Assembly: GCF_902506325.1 (NCBI RefSeq) | Contig: NZ_LR732328.1 | Location: 561,882 to 625,881 of the forward strand | Direction of reading: 5' to 3' | Origin: Limnobacter sp. 130 | Lineage (GTDB): Bacteria; Pseudomonadota; Gammaproteobacteria; Burkholderiales; Burkholderiaceae_B | DNA length: 64,000 bases | Part shown: one piece after another, positions 26,014-35,015 of the stretch | Numbering within the stretch: position 1 is the stretch's first letter | Layout of the letters: each line of letters begins with the position of its first letter | Program-made: the position numbers and the translations under genes | Notes under the pieces: generated by a model | The model's database searches: none | The model's input: the letters and a program-made list of their open reading frames with translations, nothing else | What the model was told of the DNA's origin: nothing

Positions 26014-26397
26014 TGGTGGAGCCGGCGGGAATTGAACCCGCGTCCGCAAATCCTCCACTACCAGTTCTACGTGTGTAGTCGTCTTCTTTGCATTTAACGG
26101 CTACTGACGAAAAGCGACATTCTTCAGCATCCGCGATCCACCTAATTTAACTTACTGGCCGGCAGCATTCCGGTAAGCGGTCCGATGTAGATGATCCCAC
26201 TGCGGGTTTGACCCCGCCCAGCCCATCGGCGAGCTGGTGTAGGAAGTCCAAACTAAACTAGCTTAAGCAGCTAGTTTGAGTTCGGGGCTAAACGAAGAGT
26301 CGTTTGCGTTTAAAGTTTTTCAGATGGATTTACGAGGTAACTGATCCTCGACACGCCCCAATAGCTTTGCAACCCACGTCGAAACCAGATCGACCCC
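26014..26397 (-). ncRNA. ssrA: Transfer-messenger RNA (tmRNA)
   Basis: The 5' end reads GGGGTCGATCTGGTTTCGAC and the 3' end reads CCCGCCGGCTCCACCA (both on the minus strand). These give the tRNA-like domain with a T-arm (GGGTTCAATTCCCGCC) and an encoded CCA, a combination specific for tmRNA. Length is 384 nt, about usual. It rescues stalled ribosomes and tags their products for proteolysis. The reading frame begins GCA AAC GAC and ends with TAA; the tag reads ANDSSFSPELKLAA (26307 down to 26263). SmpB is not in the window. Confidence 0.95.
26263..26307 (-). other. tmRNA tag-peptide reading frame ANDSSFSPELKLAA
   Basis: Fourteen codons plus TAA within ssrA. The start AND and the end LAA match proteolysis tags (the C-terminal LAA is recognised by ClpXP). 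The tag is longer than the ten-residue AND...ALAA tags I recall from Burkholderia and Bordetella. Confidence 0.85.
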
Positions 26398-26409
26398 ATT
26401 GGAAACACC

Positions 26410-26415
26410 ATTGTA
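26410..26415 (-). promoter_or_regulatory. Probable extended -10 promoter of ssrA
   Basis: On the minus strand TGTTACAAT supplies a TG extension and a near-consensus -10 (TACAAT). Transcription would start near 26403, a few bases before the mature tmRNA 5' end, as expected for RNase P processing. No consensus -35 is seen. The promoter sits just after the gph stop codon. Confidence 0.5.
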
Positions 26416-26434
26416 ACACCCTTGATGTGGGGGC

Positions 26435-27091
26435 TCACATTCTAATTTCAAGCCACCTGGCCAAATCATGCGCTGTTTTAATCACCGCATCTGCGCCCCA
26501 TTGGTCAATCGGGCTGGCAATGTACCCGTATTCGACTGCCACGGTGGTCATGCCGGCGTCACGCCCGGCGATTACATCCCGCTCATCGTCACCGATCATG
26601 ACGCATTGTTCGGTGGGCAGGCGCATTTCACCCGCAGCCATGAAACAGGGGAGTGGGGAGGGTTTGGGTTTTTCGGCAGTGTCACCTCCAATCAACACAC
26701 TACAACCTTGGGTCAACCCCAGTTCATGCACCAGCTTTTCAGCGAGGTAGTAAGGTTTGTTGGTGACAATGCCCCATTGAGCACCGCGTGCCCGGATCTC
26801 ATTCAGCAAGGGAATAATTCCGCTGTAAACCGCGCTTTCCCGTGCAATGCGGGCCTCATAGCGCTCCAGAAATTCTGCACGCATGCTTGGAAATTCGGGA
26901 TAGTGCATTTCCAGGCCAAAGCCAGCTTTTAGCAAGGCGCGGGCTCCGCCCGAGGCCAGGTGTTCCATGGCGCGGTAGGGGGTGATGTCAACGCCACGAT
27001 CGCTTTGCATGTCTTGAATGGTGCCGCACAGGTCTGGTGCGGTGTCTACAAGCGTACCGTCCAGATCAAACAGAATTCCGTTTAAAGGCAT
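26435..27091 (-). CDS. gph: Phosphoglycolate phosphatase (HAD superfamily)
   Basis: A 218-residue HAD phosphatase that hydrolyses 2-phosphoglycolate. The nucleophile motif is FDLDGTLVDTAPDL near the N-terminus, the second motif VTNKPY lies mid-protein, and GDDERDVIAGRDAGM is the acidic third motif. ATG 27091 has a good ribosome site (GAGGAA) and avoids the 19-base overlap with ubiG that the longer frame from 27121 would give. Position right after ubiG in the ubiG-gph order, as in many beta- and gammaproteobacteria, supports the name. Confidence 0.9.
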   Translation of the reverse strand: MPLNGILFDLDGTLVDTAPDLCGTIQDMQSDRGVDITPYRAMEHLASGGARALLKAGFGLEMHYPEFPSMRAEFLERYEARIARESAVYSGIIPLLNEIRARGAQWGIVTNKPYYLAEKLVHELGLTQGCSVLIGGDTAEKPKPSPLPCFMAAGEMRLPTEQCVMIGDDERDVIAGRDAGMTTVAVEYGYIASPIDQWGADAVIKTAHDLARWLEIRM

Positions 27092-27102
27092 CAGCAAATT
27101 CC

Positions 27103-27819
27103 TCAAGCGGGTTTTCTGCAAGCCACCATGTAGTTCACATCGGTGTCACGAGCCAGGCGATAAACCTTGGTCAGCGGGTTGTAAACCAATCCAATGATTT
27201 CTGAAAAATCAAGTTTCGACTGACGCGCATATTGGGCCAATTCAGACGGTTTGATGAATTTTTTGTACTCATGCGTGCCTTTGGGCAGCAGGTTGAGCAC
27301 ATATTCTGCGCCAACAATCGCAAACACAAAACTTTTGGGATTGCGGTTAATGGTTGAGAAAAACAGCCAGCCGCCTGGTTTGCAAAGGTTTGCGCAAGCC
27401 TGGATGGTTTGTGCGGGATCAGGCACGTGTTCCAGCATTTCAAGGCAGGTGACCACATCGAAAGTACCCTGTTCTTCTGCGGCCAGCTGTTCGGCCGATA
27501 CAAAGCGGTAGTTCACATTGTTTACACCGGTTTCAAGCTTGTGCAGCTCGGCGACTTTCAGAGACTTGTCCGCCAGGTCAATGCCTAGAACGTCCGCTCC
27601 CCGGCGGGCCATGCTCTCGGCCAGAATTCCACCGCCACAGCCCACGTCCAGCACTCGCTTGCCCTTCAGGCCGACCCGTTCATCAATCCAGTTCAATCGA
27701 AGCGGGTTGATTTCATGCAGGGGACGGAACTCGCTGTTGGGATCCCACCACTTGCTGGCCAAAGCTGAGAATTTTGCCAATTCGGCATGGTCAACGTTGT
27801 TGGATTCGATACTGCTCAT
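27103..27819 (-). CDS. ubiG: Ubiquinone biosynthesis O-methyltransferase UbiG
   Basis: A 238-residue SAM-dependent methyltransferase for both O-methylations of ubiquinone synthesis. The N-terminus [35 protein letters not shown] is highly characteristic (only pieces needed: [13 protein letters not shown]), and motif I is [14 protein letters not shown]. Length is as usual. It is followed by gph after 11 bases on the same strand. ubiA lies far away at 53605 in this window. Membrane association is peripheral in known homologues. Confidence 0.95.
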   Translation of the reverse strand: MSSIESNNVDHAELAKFSALASKWWDPNSEFRPLHEINPLRLNWIDERVGLKGKRVLDVGCGGGILAESMARRGADVLGIDLADKSLKVAELHKLETGVNNVNYRFVSAEQLAAEEQGTFDVVTCLEMLEHVPDPAQTIQACANLCKPGGWLFFSTINRNPKSFVFAIVGAEYVLNLLPKGTHEYKKFIKPSELAQYARQSKLDFSEIIGLVYNPLTKVYRLARDTDVNYMVACRKPA

Positions 27820-27875
27820 GGGTAAAGGCTCTTCAATTGAATGCGATAAGTTGTAGTTTACCCGAAGCCAGAAAC

Positions 27876-27905
27876 AAAAAAGCCCGGCTAAGCCGGGCTT
27901 TTTTG
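27876..27905 (-). terminator. Terminator after the OmpA-family gene
   Basis: AAAAGCCCGGCT and AGCCGGGCTTTT form a 12-bp stem with a two-base loop (about 27878-27903). Read on the minus strand it is followed by T's (A's at 27876-27880). It lies between the OmpA-family gene (stop at 27927) and ubiG (start at 27819). It is GC-rich and strong, so ubiG is probably transcribed from its own promoter. Confidence 0.85.
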
Positions 27906-27926
27906 ATCAGAACCAAAGGCTGCGAA

Positions 27927-28577
27927 TTACTTCACAACTTTCTGTGTTGCGTTGAATTCGATTTCAACGCGACGGTTCTTGGCGCGACCTTCGCGGGTCT
28001 TGTTGTCAGCCACTGGCTGGCTTTCGCCCATACCCTTGATCTGGATACGGTCAGCAGCTACGCCCTTGCTTACCATGTAGTCTTTCACAGCCTGAGCACG
28101 ACGCTCGGACAGCTTCTGGTTGTAAGCATCGGAACCGATTGAGTCTGTGTGACCAATTGCGATTACGCTGTTCAGGTCAACCTGACCCAACTTGGTGATC
28201 TCTGAATCAATGCGGTCTTTACCGCCTTGCTTCAAAGTGGCCTTGTCAAAGTCGAAGTACGCGTCGGCTTCCAGGCTTACCTTGGTAATCACTGGAGTCG
28301 GTGCTGGCTCAGGAGCAGGTGCTGGGGCAGCAACTGGTGCTGGAGCAGGCTTCTTGGGGATCAAGTCAGGATCGCATTCCTGGATTGCCAAAGCGGCTGT
28401 GAAGTAGCTAGTGCGGATGCACTCGCCGGAGCCGTCTTTAACAACTTTGCCGCTGCCATCTACTACATAGCCTGACAGGCCTTCACCTTTGTCTGTTGTG
28501 TGGGCCATAGCGGCTGTAGACGCTGTACCAATGGCCATCGCCATCAGAACTTGCGTGAGAGTCGACATTTTTTTCAT
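27927..28577 (-). CDS. ompA: OmpA-family outer-membrane/peptidoglycan-binding protein
   Basis: A 216-residue secreted protein. The signal peptide (MKKMSTLTQVLMAMAIGTAS, cleavage after AMA) is followed by a short domain, a Pro/Ala-rich linker (PKKPAPAPVAAPAPAPEP) and a C-terminal OmpA domain (AYFDFDKATLKQ, GHTDSIG, LSERRAQAVKDYMVSKG, KNRRVEIEF) that binds peptidoglycan. There is no long beta-barrel, so it resembles the short OmpA/Pal-like proteins of Burkholderiales rather than E. coli OmpA. ATG 28577 has an AAGGAG ribosome site; the longer frame is ignored. Symbol is generic. Confidence 0.9.
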   Translation of the reverse strand: MKKMSTLTQVLMAMAIGTASTAAMAHTTDKGEGLSGYVVDGSGKVVKDGSGECIRTSYFTAALAIQECDPDLIPKKPAPAPVAAPAPAPEPAPTPVITKVSLEADAYFDFDKATLKQGGKDRIDSEITKLGQVDLNSVIAIGHTDSIGSDAYNQKLSERRAQAVKDYMVSKGVAADRIQIKGMGESQPVADNKTREGRAKNRRVEIEFNATQKVVK

Positions 28578-28652
28578 TGTTGCTCCTTGGGTTAAATAGG
28601 GGTTCAAGCTGGTTGATAGTTTACAGTAGAGGCTGTCATAGTTATCACCCTC

Positions 28653-29975
28653 TCAACCAACTTTCTCGACACGAGTCTGCCACACTCGTTGGGTTTTTCG
28701 CATGATTTCCCCGACTAATTGTGCCCTTTTGCCCACAAGTTGTTGCGATTGCACAACTTGAATGCCTGCCACCCAAACATGCTTCACGTCTCTGGAAGCC
28801 CCGCTGTAAGCCAGTTTCGAGATTAGATTGTGGTTGGGTAGTTGGTGTGCAGACTCCCCAACCGCCACGGCGATCAGGTCAGCTTGCATTTCGGGGGCTA
28901 TGCGCCCAATCAGGTGGTCTGCGCCCAACGCTTTTGCCGCGTTACAGGTCATGCTTTTAAGCAGCTCCCCGGCATTAAAAGCCGTCGCATCGCCGCTGGC
29001 CCCTTTGCACAGCAGGGAGGCAAGGCGGCCTTCCTCCCACATGTCCAGCTTGTTGTTGCTGGCTGCGCCATCGGTGCCGATAACCACATTGACTCCCGCT
29101 TTCAGCGCGCCAGCCACGGGCGCAATGCCACTGGCCAGTTTCAGGTTGGATGCAGGGCAATGCACCAGCGTTGCACCTTTGGCGGCCATGGCCTGCAACT
29201 CATATTCATTCAGGTGTACGCCATGCACAGCCAATAACCGTTCGTTGATCAGGCCGAGGCGTTCGAATCGAGTAAAAGGTCGCTCTGCGTCTCGACTCAC
29301 TGCGTCAGTCACTTCGCTGGCTGTCTCGTGTAAATGGCAGTGCACTGGTAAATCCAGTTCTTCGGCCAGCATGGCCATGTGTTTAAAGGTGTCATCGCTG
29401 ACGGTGTAAGGCGCGTGCGGGGCAATCGTCCAATGCACGGTGGGTTCGTTTTTGAATTTGTCGCGGGCAGCTATCCCCAATTCGATGTATTGCTTCGCTT
29501 CTGCCGCGTAACGGGTGGGGAACTCAATCACCGTGATGCCTGCAAACACGCGTGAACCCAAGTCCACCGCGGCTTGAGCCACTTGGTCAGGATAAAAATA
29601 CATGTCGTTGAACGTGGTGACTCCACCCTGGAGCATTTCGGCGGCAGCCAGCACTGTGCCGTCATATACAAACTCCGCGTCAGCCAAGGCACCTTCCAGG
29701 GGCCATATCCGCGTTTGAAGCCAGTCATGTAGCGCCAGGTCATCAGCTGCTCCGCGCAACAAGTTCATGGCCCCATGGGTGTGGCAGTTAATCAGGCCAG
29801 GCATTAGAACATGCCCGGGAAGATCCACCCGTTCAGCATCGGGGTACTGTGTTAGCAGTTCATCGCGCGGACCTAGGGCCACAATTCGGTCTTGATGGAT
29901 CAAAACAGCATGGTTTTCAAGCACTTCAGTGGTGTGGTTCAGGCACAAAAGCCATTGGGGGGTAAGCAGTTGCAT
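28653..29975 (-). CDS. mtaD: 5'-methylthioadenosine/S-adenosylhomocysteine deaminase (TrzA/AtzB-type amidohydrolase)
   Basis: A 440-residue metal-dependent amidohydrolase. The metal site HTHGAMNLLRG near the N-terminus, the HCHLHET motif, HGVHLNEYEL and GTDGAASNNKLDM (aspartate ligand) are all present. These belong to the MtaD/SsnA/TrzF deaminase group. In Pseudomonas the related gene lies directly before ubiG and gph, and here the same order is interrupted only by the OmpA gene, supporting a 5'-methylthioadenosine/SAH deaminase role in purine salvage. ATG 29975 is chosen; a GTG at 29987 is possible. No clear ribosome site precedes either. N-ethylammeline chlorohydrolase is the older name for such proteins. 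Confidence 0.85.
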   Translation of the reverse strand: MQLLTPQWLLCLNHTTEVLENHAVLIHQDRIVALGPRDELLTQYPDAERVDLPGHVLMPGLINCHTHGAMNLLRGAADDLALHDWLQTRIWPLEGALADAEFVYDGTVLAAAEMLQGGVTTFNDMYFYPDQVAQAAVDLGSRVFAGITVIEFPTRYAAEAKQYIELGIAARDKFKNEPTVHWTIAPHAPYTVSDDTFKHMAMLAEELDLPVHCHLHETASEVTDAVSRDAERPFTRFERLGLINERLLAVHGVHLNEYELQAMAAKGATLVHCPASNLKLASGIAPVAGALKAGVNVVIGTDGAASNNKLDMWEEGRLASLLCKGASGDATAFNAGELLKSMTCNAAKALGADHLIGRIAPEMQADLIAVAVGESAHQLPNHNLISKLAYSGASRDVKHVWVAGIQVVQSQQLVGKRAQLVGEIMRKTQRVWQTRVEKVG

Positions 29976-30034
29976 GGGCAGGGTCACTAGATGATTTGGA
30001 ACGCACCATTGCGCCCAGTTTCAACGATTTTGGC

Positions 30035-30043
30035 TGATACAAT
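30035..30043 (+). promoter_or_regulatory. Extended -10 promoter element upstream of gyrA
   Basis: TGATACAAT provides a TG motif and a -10 (TACAAT), about 100 bases before the gyrA ATG. No good -35 is present at the usual distance. The leader carries a GACGC/GCGTC hairpin. The promoter lies between the divergent mtaD and gyrA genes. Confidence 0.4.
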
Positions 30044-30144
30044 CGAAAGCTTGCAAGTGTAGCGCCAGGGATGTGACGCCGCCGTGATTGGCAGCGTCCC
30101 GGATTGTTATTCCTTCAGTCAAATAATTCAACACAAGAAGAAAC

Positions 30145-32766
30145 ATGGATTCATTCGCAAAAGAAACGCTCCCTATCAGCCTTGAAGAGGAGATGCGCAG
30201 GTCTTATCTCGATTACGCCATGAGCGTGATTGTGGGTCGAGCCCTGCCAGATGTGCGCGACGGCTTGAAGCCTGTGCACCGCCGCGTGCTGTTTGCCATG
30301 CATGAGTTGAACAACGACTGGAACCGGGCTTACAAGAAGTCTGCCCGTATTGTGGGTGACGTGATCGGTAAGTACCACCCGCACGGCGACTCTGCGGTGT
30401 ACGACACCATTGTGCGTATGGCGCAAGATTTTTCATTGCGTTACATGCTGGTCGATGGCCAGGGTAACTTTGGCTCAATCGATGGTGACAACGCGGCCGC
30501 GATGCGTTACACGGAAATTCGCCTGGCCAAGATTGCTCAGGAAATGTTGCTGGATATCGACAAAGAAACGGTTGATTTCGGCCCCAACTACGATGGCAGC
30601 GAGCGCGAGCCCAAGGTATTGCCCGCCCGCCTGCCCAATTTGCTGGTCAACGGTTCGTCGGGTATTGCGGTGGGTATGGCCACCAACATGCCCCCGCACA
30701 ACCTGAAAGAAGTGGTAGCCGCCTGCCTTTATGCAATTGATGCGCCTGAATGCACGGTTGACGATTTGATCGAACTGATCCCGGCACCCGATTTCCCCAC
30801 CGCAGGCATTATTTACGGCATTCAAGGTGTGCGCGAAGGCTACAGAACTGGCCGTGGGCGTGTGGTAATGCGTGCAAAAACGCACTTCGAGGACATGGAT
30901 AAAGGCGGCCGTCAGTCCATCATCGTGGATGAGTTGCCTTATCAGGTGAACAAGAAAACACTGCTTGAGCGCATTGCCGAGCTTGTGTCTGAAAAGAAAA
31001 TTGAAGGTATTTCCGACATTCGCGACGAGTCGGACAAAGACGGTATTCGTGTTGTGATTGAGCTCAAGCGTGGCGAAGTCCCCGAAGTCATTCTGAACAA
31101 TCTGTACAAGAACACCCAGCTTCAGGACACCTTCGGTATCAACATGGTTGCGTTGGTCGACGGTCAGCCGCGTTTGTTGAACCTGCGCGATCTGATTTTC
31201 TACTTCTTGCGCCATCGCCGCGAAGTAATTACCCGCCGAACTGTATTCGAGTTGCGCAAAGCCCGTGATCGCGGTCACGTGCTTGAAGGCTTGGCGGTGG
31301 CATTGGCCAATATTGACGAATTCATTGCCATCATCAAGGCTGCCCCCACGCCACCGGTTGCGAAAGCCGATCTGGTTGCGAAAAGCTGGGATTCCTCAAT
31401 CGTGCGAGAAATGTTGGCGCGCACTGAGTTGGGCGATTCTGGCGGTATCAAAGCGTTCCGCCCCGAGGGTTTGCCGGCCCGTTTGGGCATACAAGACGAC
31501 GGCTTGTATCGCCTGAGCGAAGTTCAAGCGCAGGAAATTCTGAATATGCGCTTGCAGCGCCTGACCGGTCTTGAGCAGGACAAAATACTGAACGAGTACA
31601 AGGAAGTGATTGATCAAATCGCTGACCTGCTCGATATTTTGTCAAAGCCAGAGCGTATCAGTCAAATTATCAAAGACGAATTGACATCGATTGGCAACGA
31701 GTTCGCTGACGAACGTCGTTCGATGATCGAGTTCAATGCCACGGAACTGGGCACTGAAGACTTGATCACGCCCCAGGACATGGTGGTTACGCTTTCTCAT
31801 TCGGGCTACATCAAGAGCCAGCCATTGACTGAATACCGCGCTCAAAAACGCGGTGGACGGGGCAAGCAGGCCGCCACCACCAAGGAAGACGACTGGATTG
31901 ATTACCTGTTCGTCGCCAATACCCACGACACCATTTTGTATTTTTCAAATGCAGGCCGTGTTTACTGGCTCAAGGTGTATGAAGTGCCGCAAGGTTCGCG
32001 CACTTCGCGCGGTCGCCCCATCGTCAACATGTTCCCCTTGGCTGAAGGTGAAAAAATCACTGCTGTACTGCCAGTGAAAAGTTTTGAAGAGGACGACAAA
32101 TACGTATTCATGGCCACCAGCCTGGGAACAGTCAAAAAGTCCAAGTTAAGCGATTTTTCTCGCCCCATGAAGCGAGGAATCATTGCTGTAAACCTGGACG
32201 AAGGTGACTTCCTGATCGGCGCGGCCATGACCAATGGTACCAACGATGTCATGTTGTTCAGTGATTCGGGTAAAGCCGTTCGTTTTGATGAGAATGATGT
32301 GCGAGCCATGGGTCGAAATGCGCGCGGTGTTCGCGGCATGAATCTTGAAGAAGGACAAACTGTCATCGCGATGCTCGTTGCTGAAAATGAACAGCAATCT
32401 GTGCTCACAGCCACTGAGAATGGTTTCGGCAAACGGACCCCTGTTGCCGAATATACCCGTCACGGTCGAGGCACCAAAGGCATGATCGCGATTCAAACTT
32501 CCGAGCGCAATGGCAAGGTGGTTTCAGCCGTTTTGGTGAACCCAACCGATGAAATCATGCTGATTACCACGGGTGGTGTATTGGTGCGAACCCGTGTTTC
32601 AGAAATTCGCGAAATGGGCCGCGCTACACAGGGTGTAACCTTGATTAGCGTAGACGAGGGCACTTGGTTGTCTGGTTTGCAGCGGATCGTGGAGTCGGAT
32701 GCCGAGGATCTTGGTGAGGTAGAGGAGGGCGACGCCCCCGAAGCGCCTGCCGCCACTGAAGAGTAA
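30145..32766 (+). CDS. gyrA: DNA gyrase subunit A
   Basis: An 873-residue type II topoisomerase subunit that breaks and rejoins DNA, working with GyrB (not in the window) to introduce negative supercoils. The catalytic Tyr is in [11 protein letters not shown], the winged-helix region opens with [10 protein letters not shown], and the GyrA-box is QKRGGRG in the C-terminal wrapping domain. In the quinolone-resistance region [12 protein letters not shown] carries Ser and Asp at the positions of E. coli Ser83 and Asp87, the sensitive-type residues. The C-terminus ends in an acidic tail. The gene precedes serC, as in many Burkholderiales. Confidence 0.98.
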   Translation: MDSFAKETLPISLEEEMRRSYLDYAMSVIVGRALPDVRDGLKPVHRRVLFAMHELNNDWNRAYKKSARIVGDVIGKYHPHGDSAVYDTIVRMAQDFSLRYMLVDGQGNFGSIDGDNAAAMRYTEIRLAKIAQEMLLDIDKETVDFGPNYDGSEREPKVLPARLPNLLVNGSSGIAVGMATNMPPHNLKEVVAACLYAIDAPECTVDDLIELIPAPDFPTAGIIYGIQGVREGYRTGRGRVVMRAKTHFEDMDKGGRQSIIVDELPYQVNKKTLLERIAELVSEKKIEGISDIRDESDKDGIRVVIELKRGEVPEVILNNLYKNTQLQDTFGINMVALVDGQPRLLNLRDLIFYFLRHRREVITRRTVFELRKARDRGHVLEGLAVALANIDEFIAIIKAAPTPPVAKADLVAKSWDSSIVREMLARTELGDSGGIKAFRPEGLPARLGIQDDGLYRLSEVQAQEILNMRLQRLTGLEQDKILNEYKEVIDQIADLLDILSKPERISQIIKDELTSIGNEFADERRSMIEFNATELGTEDLITPQDMVVTLSHSGYIKSQPLTEYRAQKRGGRGKQAATTKEDDWIDYLFVANTHDTILYFSNAGRVYWLKVYEVPQGSRTSRGRPIVNMFPLAEGEKITAVLPVKSFEEDDKYVFMATSLGTVKKSKLSDFSRPMKRGIIAVNLDEGDFLIGAAMTNGTNDVMLFSDSGKAVRFDENDVRAMGRNARGVRGMNLEEGQTVIAMLVAENEQQSVLTATENGFGKRTPVAEYTRHGRGTKGMIAIQTSERNGKVVSAVLVNPTDEIMLITTGGVLVRTRVSEIREMGRATQGVTLISVDEGTWLSGLQRIVESDAEDLGEVEEGDAPEAPAATEE

Positions 32767-32793
32767 ATAAACGGTTAATTGCACAGGGCAAGC

Positions 32794-33912
32794 ATGTCTA
32801 GAGTTTGGAATTTTTCTGCAGGTCCGGCCGCTTTGCCTGAGTCGGTCTTGCGTCGGGCCGCTGAAGAAATGCTGGATTGGCAGGGCAAAGGTTTGTCGGT
32901 GATGGAGATGAGTCATCGCAGCCCTGAATACACCACTATTTTCGAAAAAACCCGCAATGACTTTCGCAAATTACTGAACGTGCCGCAGTCGCATGAAGTG
33001 CTGTTCATGCAGGGTGGGGCAGTTGGCATGAATGCGATCGTTCCCATGAATTTGCTTCAGGGATTTGAGCAGGCTGCCTTCGTGAACACTGGGGCCTGGT
33101 CCAAGAAAACCACCAAGGAATTTTCGAAATACGGCATTGCCCGTGTGGTGCTTGACAATGCAAATGCCTTGGCCGATGTTGCCGCAGCATGTTACGTGCC
33201 CGATTGCGCGTCCCTGCTTGACCGCGTGAATGGTCAGCAAATGGCCTACCTACATTATTGCGACAACGAAACCATTAGCGGTGTGGAATTCAACGGGCAA
33301 ATTGAGGCATTGGCGGGTCAGTTTGATTGCCCGGTGGTGGCCGACATGTCCTCGAATATTCTGTCGAAAACGCTTGATGTGACCAAGTACGGATTGATCT
33401 ATGGTGGCGCTCAGAAGAACGTGGGGCCTGCCGGGGTCACCATTGTGATTGTCGACAAAGCCCTGCTCGATCGTGCTTTGCCAATTTGCCCATCGGCATT
33501 CACATTTGACACCGTGGCCGAAAATGGCTCGATGTACAACACGCCGCCTACCTACTCCATTTACATCGCAGGTTTGGTGTTTGAGTGGTTGCTTGAGCAA
33601 GGTGGTGTGTCTTGGGCGCAAGCACAGGCACAGCAAAAAGCCAGTTTGCTATACGGCACCATTGACACAAGCAGTTTGTACAACTGCCCGGTTCGCGTTG
33701 AAGATCGGTCTCGCATGAATGTGCCATTTACTTTGGCAGATGAGTCATTGAACGGGAAATTTCTGAGTCTTGCTGCAGAGCGTGGTTTGGTACAGCTCAA
33801 GGGGCACAAGTCGGTCGGCGGCATGCGTGCTTCTATCTATAATGCAATGCCTCTTGAAGGGGTCAAGGTCTTGGTAGAGTTCATGCGCGAATTTGAGAAA
33901 ACGGAGGCTTGA
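32794..33912 (+). CDS. serC: Phosphoserine aminotransferase
   Basis: A 372-residue class V PLP aminotransferase that converts 3-phosphohydroxypyruvate to O-phosphoserine; it also serves pyridoxal phosphate synthesis. The start WNFSAGPAALPESVL and the PLP-lysine region GGAQKNVGPAGVT are diagnostic. ATG 32794 with AGGG at 32785-32788 was taken over the longer TTG frame from 32779. The TGA stop overlaps the pheA ATG by one base. Position after gyrA starts the serine/aromatic operon. Confidence 0.97.
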   Translation: MSRVWNFSAGPAALPESVLRRAAEEMLDWQGKGLSVMEMSHRSPEYTTIFEKTRNDFRKLLNVPQSHEVLFMQGGAVGMNAIVPMNLLQGFEQAAFVNTGAWSKKTTKEFSKYGIARVVLDNANALADVAAACYVPDCASLLDRVNGQQMAYLHYCDNETISGVEFNGQIEALAGQFDCPVVADMSSNILSKTLDVTKYGLIYGGAQKNVGPAGVTIVIVDKALLDRALPICPSAFTFDTVAENGSMYNTPPTYSIYIAGLVFEWLLEQGGVSWAQAQAQQKASLLYGTIDTSSLYNCPVRVEDRSRMNVPFTLADESLNGKFLSLAAERGLVQLKGHKSVGGMRASIYNAMPLEGVKVLVEFMREFEKTEA

Positions 33913-35003
33913 TGAGCACGCCTGACATCAATGCGGAACTGTTGAAATTCCGTGATCAAATCGATGACATTGATCAACAAATGCTGGTGTTGCTGAACAA
34001 GCGCGCAAGCCTTGCCCAGTCGATTGGTCATGTGAAGGCAAAAACCGATGCCCCAGTGATGCGTCCGGAGCGAGAGGCGCAGGTACTCGACAAGTTGAAT
34101 GCCAGCAACAAAGGTCCTCTGAATTCACAACACATCAATACCCTTTTCAAAGAAATCATGTCGACATGCCGCTCCCTTGAGCGTGAGGTGCATGTGGCGT
34201 TTCTGGGTCCCTTGGGCACCTACAGCGAACAGGCGGTGTGGTCATTCTTTGGGCACTGTGTTCAGGTTGAACCCGTGGAAACCATCGAAGAAGCCTTCCG
34301 GCAGTTGCAGGCACTACAAGTTGATTTTGCGGTGGTGCCTGTTGAAAATTCTACGGAAGGCTCAATTGCCCGCACGCTGGACGCACTCGTTGAATCAAGT
34401 GCCATGGTGTGTGGTGAAGTACAGCTGGCCATTCACCACCAGTTGTTGTGTCAAACCGGGTTGCTGGAAGGCATCGAGAAAATTTGTGCCCATCCGCAAG
34501 CCCTTGCGCAGTGCCGTGGTTGGCTTTCGCAGTATGCGCCGCATATTCAGCAAGAAACTGTGGGAAGCAATGGCGTTGCCGCGCAAATGGCCAGTGAAAA
34601 TGCCAAGGTGGCTGCAATTGCAGGGCAGGCGGCGCGTGAGCGTTATGGCTTAAAGGCCTTTCAGGAACACATTCAGGACGACGCCCACAACACCACTCGT
34701 TTCCTGGTATTGGGCAATCAATTGACAGGACCCTCCGGGCAGGACAAAACAAGCCTGGTCGCCTCTGTGCCCAATCAACCGGGTGCTGTTTATAAAATGC
34801 TGGAACCATTTAACGCGGAAAATGTTTCCATGACCCGGCTTGAATCCCGGCCTGCTCGAAATGGGCGCTGGGAGTATTATTTCTTCATTGATCTTCAAGG
34901 TCATCAAACTGAGCCAGCCGTGGCAAAAGCCTTGGATCAGCTGAGGCAAAACGCATCTTTTCTGAAAGTGCTGGGTTCGTACCCAGCGGCACAACGCACT
35001 TAA
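33912..35003 (+). CDS. pheA: Bifunctional chorismate mutase / prephenate dehydratase (P-protein)
   Basis: A 363-residue P-protein for phenylalanine synthesis. The AroQ-type chorismate mutase lies at the N-terminus (FRDQIDDIDQQMLVLLNKRA), followed by the dehydratase (FLGPLGTYSEQA; NSTEGSIARTLDAL; NTTRFLVLG) and a C-terminal ACT domain (SVPNQPGAVYKMLEPF; LESRPARNGRWEY) that binds phenylalanine for feedback control. ATG 33912 overlaps the serC stop by one base, with ribosome site GGAGG at 33903-33907. No Phe leader peptide is visible upstream. Translational coupling with serC is likely. Confidence 0.97.
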   Translation: MSTPDINAELLKFRDQIDDIDQQMLVLLNKRASLAQSIGHVKAKTDAPVMRPEREAQVLDKLNASNKGPLNSQHINTLFKEIMSTCRSLEREVHVAFLGPLGTYSEQAVWSFFGHCVQVEPVETIEEAFRQLQALQVDFAVVPVENSTEGSIARTLDALVESSAMVCGEVQLAIHHQLLCQTGLLEGIEKICAHPQALAQCRGWLSQYAPHIQQETVGSNGVAAQMASENAKVAAIAGQAARERYGLKAFQEHIQDDAHNTTRFLVLGNQLTGPSGQDKTSLVASVPNQPGAVYKMLEPFNAENVSMTRLESRPARNGRWEYYFFIDLQGHQTEPAVAKALDQLRQNASFLKVLGSYPAAQRT

Positions 35004-35015
35004 CGACGTAGCACC

